NCBI GenBank assembly: GCA_030431945.1
Contig: JAUIIF010000333.1
Location: forward strand, 1 to 5,582
Direction: 5' to 3'
Source: Bacteroidia bacterium
GTDB taxonomy: Bacteria > Bacteroidota > Bacteroidia > Chitinophagales > Saprospiraceae
Length of the DNA stretch: 5,582 bases
In this document: one piece after another, positions 1-4,838 of the stretch
Numbering within the stretch: position 1 is the stretch's first letter
Layout of the letters: each line of letters starts with the position of its first letter
Notes under the pieces: generated by a model
Told to the model about the DNA's origin: nothing
Seen by the model: the letters and a program-made list of their open reading frames with translations, nothing else
The model's database searches: none
Translations under genes and position numbers: made by a program

Positions 1-409
1 CTTGCTCCGGCAGGCGGGTTTCCCCGCCTTTCTCGTGGACGGCGGCGGCGACCTCCTGCTGGGCGCTGCGCCGCCCGACCAACCCGCCGGCTGGTTCATC
101 GCGTTTCCCGGCTCGACCAAACAGCATCCTTTCGCCAACACCGCCATCGCTACCTCCGGAGACACCTACCGGTACCTGGAGTACCAGGGAGCACGCTACA
201 GCCACCTCATCGACCCCCGCACCGGCTGGGGCGTAAAAGAGCAGCCCGTCATCACGGTAATGCACGAAAAGGCGATGGTGGCGGATGGCCTGGCCTCGAC
301 TTACAGTTTAGGGGTGCCGGTCATCAGACGGTACCGAAAATACAGTTACCGAGGGTCCTGGCATCTACAACAGGAAAACGGAAAAACGCTGCCCGTTACC
401 TACGAATAG
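1..409 (+). CDS. apbE: FAD:protein FMN transferase, ApbE family (3' part only)
   Basis: The gene is cut by the left edge; 136 codons including the stop TAG (407-409) are visible, and the TTG at 2-4 is almost certainly an internal Leu. ApbE enzymes move FMN from FAD onto a Thr of target flavoproteins such as NqrC/RnfG-type subunits, on the outer face of the inner membrane. Family motifs seen, numbered from the first full codon, are VDGGGD (12-17, the usual AGGD-like nucleotide loop), AIATSGD (48-54), RYSHLIDPRTG (65-75) and ADGLAST (94-100, the usual AD-A-T motif whose Asp binds Mg). These occur in the right order and spacing. The N-terminal half, where a signal peptide or lipobox would be, is outside the window. 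After ADGLAST the final 35 residues look less like the family than the rest. The next gene converges on this one after 10 bp. Family assignment is secure; the physiological target is unknown. Confidence 0.93.
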   Translation, partial: LLRQAGFPAFLVDGGGDLLLGAAPPDQPAGWFIAFPGSTKQHPFANTAIATSGDTYRYLEYQGARYSHLIDPRTGWGVKEQPVITVMHEKAMVADGLASTYSLGVPVIRRYRKYSYRGSWHLQQENGKTLPVTYE

Positions 410-419
410 CCTCCGGAAG

Positions 420-1115
420 CTACCACCGGAAAGATACTCCGGCACCAACATGTAATGTTTCGTAACCGTGTTTACCGCTTTCTGAAGAAAGCATGCTTTT
501 TTCCTCAATACTGCGGTTGTACGCTGCCTCTAGCCTGAACTGCAGGCACTTGCCCAGGTTGATCCCGGCGCCGAATCCAACACTCCCTCCGAGGTGAAAG
601 CGCGAAAAAAGGTAGTTGTTCATGGCTAACCTGGTAGTCGCCAGAGGCGAGATCGGGTCTTTGGCGGCGCGTGCCCTTACGCTTCCCGCCAGGGCGTAGC
701 CAGCCGTTACTCCCCCCCAGCTGTAGAGCACAATTTGTTGATCCGCCAGGGGTAAACTGTATTTCAGTGCCAAAGGCACTTCCAGATAATTCATGCGGAC
801 CTGGGCGTCAAAATCATGCGGAACGTAAGCACCGAGCAAGCTGGGCACCCTTCCGTTCCGGAGACTAATGCCCCGCTGGGTTTGCTGAAGGCCCGAGCGA
901 AGACTGAGATGATCAGTAATTTTTGTTTCTACTACCAGTCCGAAAATAGTACCAGCCACCTTATCGTGCCAGCCAAATTCAACCGGTAGCCCCCCTTCCG
1001 GAGAAGTCAGGCCGGAAGCCCCTGCAAGTACCCGCCACCCAATCATGGTCTGACCAGATAAGGGAGCGAAAAACAGGAATAAAAAACAAGTCAGGAATAG
1101 CGAAAGCGTACGCAT
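420..1115 (-). CDS. Outer-membrane beta-barrel protein (PorT-like)
   Basis: The protein has 231 aa. Residues 1-21 form a signal peptide: Met-Arg, then a very hydrophobic Leu/Phe core, then a polar APLSGQ end, so cleavage near residues 20-22 is likely. The rest is an alternating pattern of short amphipathic strands. Recognisable family landmarks are HLSLRSGLQQTQRGIS (69-84), NYLEVPLALKYSL (109-121, the 'YLEIPL-LKY' signature of the Bacteroidota outer-membrane beta-barrel domain), YSWGGVTAGYALAGSV (131-146), LGGSVGFGAGINL (175-187) and a C-terminal strand GAGVSFRW ending in an aromatic residue, as is usual for barrel insertion. The size suits a barrel of about 8-10 strands with no plug or periplasmic domain. 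Specific function cannot be read from the sequence; such proteins are common and often uncharacterised. The ATG at 1115-1113 is preferred because the signal peptide begins directly there. There is no Shine-Dalgarno, which is normal in this phylum. The leader carries a hairpin and a tandem repeat, listed separately. Confidence 0.88.
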   Translation of the reverse strand: MRTLSLFLTCFLFLFFAPLSGQTMIGWRVLAGASGLTSPEGGLPVEFGWHDKVAGTIFGLVVETKITDHLSLRSGLQQTQRGISLRNGRVPSLLGAYVPHDFDAQVRMNYLEVPLALKYSLPLADQQIVLYSWGGVTAGYALAGSVRARAAKDPISPLATTRLAMNNYLFSRFHLGGSVGFGAGINLGKCLQFRLEAAYNRSIEEKSMLSSESGKHGYETLHVGAGVSFRW

Positions 1116-1137
1116 CAGTTAGGGTTAATAGGAGACG

Positions 1138-1189
1138 AAAAAGGCAGCCAACCGCTACGCAGGAACATTAGTACCTGCGGCCGGCTGCC
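1138..1189 (-). terminator. Terminator-like hairpin in the leader of the barrel gene (possible attenuator)
   Basis: GGCAGCC (1143-1149) and GGCTGCC (1183-1189) are perfect 7-bp inverted arms. Inside them CCGC (1152-1155) pairs with GCGG (1177-1180) across a 2x2 internal loop. A competing inner hairpin pairs CGCAGG (1158-1163) with CCTGCG (1174-1179). Read on the minus strand the outer stem is followed at once by five T residues (1142-1138), which is the layout of an intrinsic terminator. It lies only 22 bp before the barrel start codon, and no minus-strand gene lies upstream of it to be terminated. Either it acts on the leader transcript (attenuation or translational control), or it is a fortuitous stable structure. 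No leader peptide or known ligand motif was recognised. Confidence 0.4.
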
Positions 1190-1197
1190 ATCGTATA

Positions 1198-1215
1198 TGT
1201 CCGAAACTGTCCGAA
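1198..1215. repeat. Tandem direct repeat TGTCCGAA, 10-bp period
   Basis: TGTCCGAA occurs at 1198-1205 and again at 1208-1215, separated by 2 bp, so the two copies lie on the same face of the helix. Direct repeats with a period of about 10-11 bp are typical of some response-regulator binding sites, but no regulator is visible here. The repeat sits about where transcription of the barrel gene would begin if the promoter proposed at 1223-1255 is real. Confidence 0.45.
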
Positions 1216-1222
1216 CGTGACC

Positions 1223-1255
1223 CAAAACCAGCTTCTTTTTGTTTAGCCAGGCAAA
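1223..1255 (-). promoter_or_regulatory. Possible Bacteroidota-type promoter for the barrel gene
   Basis: On the minus strand there is TTTG (1255-1252), a 21-nt gap, and TGGTTTTG (1230-1223). The Bacteroidota primary-sigma consensus is a -33 TTTG element about 19-21 nt before a -7 TAnnTTTG element, so this matches 4/4 and 5/6 of the fixed positions at acceptable spacing. It would give a leader of roughly 100 nt that contains the hairpin at 1138-1189. The elements are short and AT-rich DNA gives chance matches, so this is a weak call. Confidence 0.3.
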
Positions 1256-1331
1256 TTAATAGCTCAGCACCTGCTATTCATCTGCACAACTTGCCCGAAA
1301 AAAACCTGTAAAAGCCCCTATTTAAAAAATC

Positions 1332-1347
1332 TAGCGAATTTTCGCTA
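1332..1347. promoter_or_regulatory. Operator-like palindrome, copy 1
   Basis: TAGCGAA (1332-1338) and TTCGCTA (1341-1347) are perfect 7-bp inverted arms around a central TT. Fifteen bases (1332-1346) recur exactly, in inverted orientation, at 1398-1412. A short two-arm palindrome of this size is typical of a dimeric helix-turn-helix repressor site. It lies about 90 bp before the dehydrogenase start codon. Fatty-acid degradation genes are often controlled by TetR- or GntR-family repressors responding to acyl-CoA. I do not recognise this sequence as the site of a named regulator, and no regulator gene is in the window. Confidence 0.55.
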
Positions 1348-1358
1348 AATAGACTTGC

Positions 1359-1374
1359 GTAAGGCTTGCCTTAC
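1359..1374. promoter_or_regulatory. Third palindrome, GTAAGGC-TT-GCCTTAC
   Basis: GTAAGGC (1359-1365) and GCCTTAC (1368-1374) are perfect 7-bp arms around TT, the same 7-2-7 geometry as the copy at 1332-1347 but with a different sequence. Allowing a one-base bulge, the symmetry extends outward to TGCG (1356-1359) and CGCA (1375-1378), so it could also form an RNA hairpin with a CTTG loop if transcribed. It may bind a second regulator. Its centre coincides with the TTG of the proposed -33 element of the dehydrogenase promoter. Confidence 0.4.
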
Positions 1375-1396
1375 CGCAGTTCAGTCCCTAACTTCG
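1365..1396 (+). promoter_or_regulatory. Possible promoter of the acyl-CoA dehydrogenase gene
   Basis: CTTG (1365-1368), a 20-nt gap and TAACTTCG (1389-1396) approximate the Bacteroidota TTTG / TAnnTTTG promoter with one mismatch in each element. Transcription would start near 1403, inside the second operator-like palindrome, leaving a leader of about 30 nt. That placement suits repression by a protein bound at 1397-1412. A rival -7-like element, TAGACTTG (1350-1357), also has one mismatch but lacks a TTG at the proper distance. The call is tentative. Confidence 0.3.
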
Positions 1397-1412
1397 CAGC
1401 GAAAATTCGCTA
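1397..1412. promoter_or_regulatory. Operator-like palindrome, copy 2
   Basis: AGCGAA (1398-1403) and TTCGCT (1406-1411) are 6-bp inverted arms around AA. Bases 1398-1412 are the exact reverse complement of 1332-1346. An extra TTCGC half-site at 1393-1397 overlaps the edge and forms a second, tighter palindrome, TTCGC-A-GCGAA (1393-1403). The element ends 22 bp before the dehydrogenase start codon, where a bound repressor could block transcription start. The centres of the two copies are 65 bp apart, close to six helical turns, which would allow looping or cooperative binding. Confidence 0.55.
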
Positions 1413-1434
1413 ACGCATTTTTAAAATTTCGATT

Positions 1435-3234
1435 ATGTCCAGTGTACTTGCCGAGCAAAAAGTCTTAAAAGGAGGAGAGTTCCTCATTGCCAACACGCCT
1501 CCCTCCGCCACCTTCTCTCCGGAGGATTTCAGCGAAGAACAGCTGATGGTAAAGCAGATGGTTGCTGATTTTATCCAGCAGGACATTGTCCCTAACCTGA
1601 ACAAGATCGAAAAACAGGAAGACGGTATTGCCGTAAAGCTCCTGGACAAAATGGCCGAACTGGGCTTACTGGGCAGCCATATGCCGGAAGTGTACGGCGG
1701 CTTGGAAATGGACACCAATACCAATACCCTCATCTGTGACGTGATGGGCGGCAGTTCGGGATCCTTCACCGTTTCTTTTGCTGCACACACGGGCATCGGC
1801 ATGCTGCCGATTCTTTACTATGGTACGGACCAACAGAAAGAAGAGTGGCTGCCCCGGCTGATTACCGGCGAGTTAAAAGCAGCCTACTGCCTGACGGAGC
1901 CCGGCTCGGGCTCTGACGCCACCGGCGCTAAAACCACCGCAATGCGGGACGGAGACGAGTGGGTACTGAACGGCCAGAAAATGTGGATTTCCAACGCCGG
2001 CTTTGCCGACGTATTTATCGTTTTCGCACAGGCGGATGGTGATAAATTCACAGGGTTTATTGTTCCCCGCAACCTCGAAGGGCTCACCCTCGGCGCGGAG
2101 GAAGAAAAACTGGGCATCAAGGGCAGCTCCACCCGGCAGGTCTTTTTTGAGAATGTGCGCATTCCTTTCGATAGTTACCTCGGTGAAATCGGCAAGGGGC
2201 ACCTCATTGCCTTCAACGTGCTGAACGTTGGTCGTTTCAAGCTGCACGCCCTCAGCGTCGGCGGCAGCCGCCGCGCCCTGACGATTGGCATCAATTACGC
2301 CAATGAGCGCATCCAGTTCGGCCAGGCCATTGCCAATTTCGGGGCGATCAAGTACAAGATCGCTGAAAGTGCCATCCAGATTTTCACCGGGGAGTGCTCG
2401 CTCTACCGCGTCAGTCAGCAGATTCAGGATATGAATAAAGCCCTCATGGCTGAGGGTAAGAGCTTCGCGGAAGCGAAGCGCCTGAGTGCCGAAGAGTACG
2501 CCATTGAGTGTGCGCTGCTTACATTTATTGGCTCCGAGTTGCTGGATTACACCGTGGATGAAGTCCTCCAGATCCACGGCGGCATGGGGTACAGTGAAGA
2601 AACCATGGCCCCGCGGATGTACCGCGACGCCCGCATCAACCGGATTTACGAAGGTACCAACGAAATCAACCGCCTGCTCAGTGTCGATATGCTGCTGCGC
2701 CGGGCGATGAAGGGAGCTCTTGACATTGTAGGCCCCGCCTGGAGCGTCCAGAAAGAACTGGCACAGCCAGCTGACACTACCGTACCGGAAGGCCTCTACG
2801 GACCTGAAATCAAAGCAGTAACGGAGTTCAAGAAAGCCATCCTGATGGTCGTCGGTGCTGCCGCCAAAGCGCAGATGGACGGTAAGATCAACCTTAAGTC
2901 CGAGCAGGAGATCATCATGAACGTAGCGGACATGCTTGCCGATCTGCTCAACGCCGAGTCTACCCTGCTCCGCCTGCAGAAACTCCGCGAAACGGGTAAG
3001 GCTACCCAGCCTCAGGAAGTGCTGGATGCCGTCCTCAAGGTCTACCTCCACGACGCCAACGCTCGCATCGCCAAGAATGGCCTGGATGCCGTGGCTGGCT
3101 TCGCCGAGGGAGATTTGCTGGATACCTTCGTTGCCGGTATCCGTCGGTTTACGCAGTACCCTCCGCAAAACGTCAAGGCCCTGCGCCGGATAGTGGCAGA
3201 CCACTGTATCGCCGCCAATGAATATGCGCTGTAG
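1435..3234 (+). CDS. Acyl-CoA dehydrogenase, VLCAD/FadE-like
   Basis: The protein has 599 aa. Acyl-CoA dehydrogenases carry out the first step of fatty-acid beta-oxidation, forming a trans-2-enoyl-CoA with FAD and passing electrons to electron-transfer flavoprotein; this one has no signal peptide and should be cytoplasmic. In order it has an N-terminal helical domain (about 30-145), the FAD/substrate-binding beta domain with YCLTEPGSGSDA (151-162) and MWISNAGFAD (183-192), a C-terminal helical domain with RIQFGQAIANF (292-302) and QIHGGMGYSEE (379-389), and RIYEGTNEINR (403-413), whose Glu406 aligns with the catalytic base of this family. A further 170-180 residues follow the core, as in VLCAD/ACAD9 and in long bacterial FadE proteins of about 590-600 aa, while short-chain types end near 380. 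All key residues are present. ATG 1435 is preferred; the GGAGGAGAG just inside the gene encodes the KGGEFL segment and is not treated as a ribosome site. Upstream palindromes suggest regulation, and a terminator follows. Chain-length preference is inferred. Confidence 0.96.
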   Translation: MSSVLAEQKVLKGGEFLIANTPPSATFSPEDFSEEQLMVKQMVADFIQQDIVPNLNKIEKQEDGIAVKLLDKMAELGLLGSHMPEVYGGLEMDTNTNTLICDVMGGSSGSFTVSFAAHTGIGMLPILYYGTDQQKEEWLPRLITGELKAAYCLTEPGSGSDATGAKTTAMRDGDEWVLNGQKMWISNAGFADVFIVFAQADGDKFTGFIVPRNLEGLTLGAEEEKLGIKGSSTRQVFFENVRIPFDSYLGEIGKGHLIAFNVLNVGRFKLHALSVGGSRRALTIGINYANERIQFGQAIANFGAIKYKIAESAIQIFTGECSLYRVSQQIQDMNKALMAEGKSFAEAKRLSAEEYAIECALLTFIGSELLDYTVDEVLQIHGGMGYSEETMAPRMYRDARINRIYEGTNEINRLLSVDMLLRRAMKGALDIVGPAWSVQKELAQPADTTVPEGLYGPEIKAVTEFKKAILMVVGAAAKAQMDGKINLKSEQEIIMNVADMLADLLNAESTLLRLQKLRETGKATQPQEVLDAVLKVYLHDANARIAKNGLDAVAGFAEGDLLDTFVAGIRRFTQYPPQNVKALRRIVADHCIAANEYAL

Positions 3235-3281
3235 AATGTATTGAATCCATCTGCCGGTCGGGTAAAACGGCCGGGATGACT

Positions 3282-3314
3282 AAGCCCCTTTGTCCACTGG
3301 ACGAAGGGGCTTTT
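3282..3314 (+). terminator. Intrinsic terminator after the acyl-CoA dehydrogenase gene
   Basis: AAGCCCCTT (3282-3290) pairs with AAGGGGCTT (3304-3312). The stem continues inward through one T-G wobble and GTCC/GGAC, giving about 14 bp closed by a 3-nt loop (ACT, 3296-3298). The descending arm runs into TTTT (3311-3314). It begins 47 bp after the dehydrogenase stop, so that gene probably ends its transcript here. The minus-strand reading has no comparable T-tract, so it is mainly a plus-strand terminator. Confidence 0.88.
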
Positions 3315-3500
3315 AGCATTATGCCGGCGGCCCTGCCGGCGCAAGTCTGCGCTAAACCTAATTCGGGCTGGTATAGTCATTACGTTCTTACCTTAAAAGA
3401 GAAGGAGGAGGAGGGAATAATTAATTTTCCGAAGTCATCGGTTCGCACTAAGCCTGAGGCTTCGTACTTTCCGGGCCAGTCTTCACAATCCCCTCTACCC
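3315..3500 (+). other. Leader/intergenic region before the oxidoreductase gene
   Basis: This stretch lies between the terminator and the chosen start codon. The oxidoreductase frame stays open through it, but the peptide has no domain character and would bury the Tat signal, so I treat it as non-coding. It contains two small hairpins (GCCGGC arms at 3323-3328 and 3335-3340; GCGCA/TGCGC at 3339-3343 and 3348-3352) and a purine run (3396-3418) holding GGAGGAGGAGGG (3403-3414). No start codon follows that run at ribosome-binding distance. TAATTTTC (3422-3429) resembles a -7 element but has no matching -33 element, so I do not call a promoter. Confidence 0.5.
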
Positions 3501-4835
3501 ATGAATCGCCGCCACTTCCTCTCCGTTACGCCCGCGCTGCTGCTTAGTCCCGCCTGCCTGCACCTGCGCGCCGCCGCCCCCCTGAGCGAACGCCCCAGAG
3601 CCGCGCTGATCGGGTGCGGATGGTACGGCCGGATGGATTTGCTGCGCCTCCTGCAAATTGCCGACGTTGAAGTCGTGGGCCTGTGCGATCCGGACCAGGA
3701 GCAACTTACGACCGTGGCGGCGCTGCTCCGCCAGCGGCATCCTGACCAGCAACCGGCCACCTTTACCCAACACGAAGAATTGCTCCGGCAGGCCCGGCCG
3801 GAGCTCGTCCTGATCGAAAGCCCGGACCACTGGCACGCCCTCCACGCGGTCGACTGCCTGCAGGCCGGCTGCCACCTCTACCTGCAAAAGCCGGTCAGCA
3901 AAGACATCCGGGAAGCAGAAGCCATCGTGGATACGGCCCGGCAACGCCCCGGCCAGGTGATTCAGGTGGCGCTCCAACGCCGCAGTACGCCCCATCTGCT
4001 GGAAATGAAAAAACGGTATATCGACACCGGATTACTCGGGGAAGTGCACCACGTAGAAATGTGTTGTTATTACCACATGCGCGACCGGGCCATCCGGGAA
4101 GTCGCCCCCGTTCCAGCGTCCTTCGATTACGAACGGTGGACCGGTCCCGCCCCGCTCCTGCCTTATAAAGGGACCCCGCACCGGCGCTGGCGTGCCTTCG
4201 GGGCCTACGGCAATGGTATTGTGGGCGATATGTGCGTGCACTACTACGATGCGGTTCGTTGGCTGCTGGACCTGGGGTGGCCAGCACGCGTAAGCAGCCA
4301 GGGCGGTATTTACGTCCAAACGGCCGCCGACGCCACCATCACGGACACCCAAACCGTCGTCTTTGAACACCCGGAACGTAAGCTCAATTGTCACTGGACC
4401 CACCGCAGCTGGGGCCAGGCCCAGGACCCCGAGTGGCCCTGGTCCTTTACCCTGTACGGAGAAAACGGCACCCTGATTGCCGACACCCACAAGTACGAAT
4501 GGCGGCCGGCAAAGGGAGAGCCCGTACGCGTAAACGTCGCGTACGAACGTGAGCAGTATCCGGAGGACGTGACGGAGGAAGGGATCGAGCTGCACGTCGC
4601 GCCTGCTACGCGGGCGCACCTGCGCAACTGGCTGGCCGCCATCCGCGGCGCAGCTTCTCCCGCTGCCAGTCTGGAAAACGGTTACATCTCCACCGCCTCC
4701 TGTATCCTGGCGAACCTGAGCTGCCAGCTGGGCCGGCCATTAACGTATGATCCGGTAGCCCGGGTCGTCAAGGATGATCCGGAAGCAACAGCACTGCTGG
4801 CGGAGGAATACCGGGCGGGGTGGGTAAGGCCTTAA
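3501..4835 (+). CDS. Tat-exported Gfo/Idh/MocA family oxidoreductase
   Basis: The protein has 444 aa. The chosen ATG puts a twin-arginine signal at the very N-terminus: MNRRHFLS, a hydrophobic stretch to about residue 22, then RAAA as a plausible cleavage point near 25-26. Residues 33-130 form the Rossmann domain, with GCGWYG (38-43, GxGxxG) and an acidic LCDPD (61-65) after the second strand. LQKPVS (128-133) replaces the usual EKP; Lys130, normally near the active site, is kept. The C-terminal alpha/beta domain (about 165-440) contains GDMCVHYYDAVRWLL (242-256), with the Asp243-x3-His247 pattern expected of the catalytic region, and FTLYGENGTL (316-325). Such enzymes use NAD(P) to oxidise or reduce sugars and cyclitols; Tat export fits a protein folded with its cofactor before transport. 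Some exported members are NAD-dependent glycosidases (GH109) instead, and the sequence alone does not separate these. Substrate is unknown. It has its own leader after a terminator and converges on the next gene. Confidence 0.92.
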   Translation: MNRRHFLSVTPALLLSPACLHLRAAAPLSERPRAALIGCGWYGRMDLLRLLQIADVEVVGLCDPDQEQLTTVAALLRQRHPDQQPATFTQHEELLRQARPELVLIESPDHWHALHAVDCLQAGCHLYLQKPVSKDIREAEAIVDTARQRPGQVIQVALQRRSTPHLLEMKKRYIDTGLLGEVHHVEMCCYYHMRDRAIREVAPVPASFDYERWTGPAPLLPYKGTPHRRWRAFGAYGNGIVGDMCVHYYDAVRWLLDLGWPARVSSQGGIYVQTAADATITDTQTVVFEHPERKLNCHWTHRSWGQAQDPEWPWSFTLYGENGTLIADTHKYEWRPAKGEPVRVNVAYEREQYPEDVTEEGIELHVAPATRAHLRNWLAAIRGAASPAASLENGYISTASCILANLSCQLGRPLTYDPVARVVKDDPEATALLAEEYRAGWVRP

Positions 4836-4838
4836 CGC

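Larger units (their letters stand above)
1116..1434. other. Divergent intergenic regulatory region
   Basis: This 319-bp stretch separates the start codons of the barrel gene (-) and the acyl-CoA dehydrogenase gene (+). I see no credible small ORF, tRNA or known riboswitch in it. It is clearly more AT-rich than its flanks, especially 1231-1434, and must hold the promoters of both genes. It contains a hairpin followed by a T-tract on the minus strand (1138-1189), a tandem direct repeat (1198-1215), a possible minus-strand promoter (1223-1255), three palindromes (1332-1347, 1359-1374, 1397-1412) and a possible plus-strand promoter (1365-1396). Confidence 0.85.

Noticed and set aside
671..868. 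A 65-codon plus-strand frame inside the barrel gene
   Set aside because: It is antisense to a gene with a clear signal peptide and barrel motifs; the peptide has no recognisable feature.
1471..1480. Strong Shine-Dalgarno-like GGAGGAGAG just inside the dehydrogenase gene, suggesting a later start
   Set aside because: No ATG or GTG follows at a suitable distance, and the bases encode the KGGEFL segment that I recall as common near the start of these dehydrogenases.
1873..3204. A 443-codon open frame on the minus strand inside the acyl-CoA dehydrogenase gene
   Set aside because: It lies fully antisense to a gene with all family motifs intact. Its translation shows no domain, signal or motif I recognise. 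Long antisense frames are common in GC-rich genes because of codon bias.
4032..4619. A 195-codon minus-strand frame inside the oxidoreductase gene, and similar frames at 3495-3995 and 3895-4287
   Set aside because: They overlap each other and a well-supported gene, and their translations have low-complexity Arg/Pro/Gly composition with no recognisable fold.
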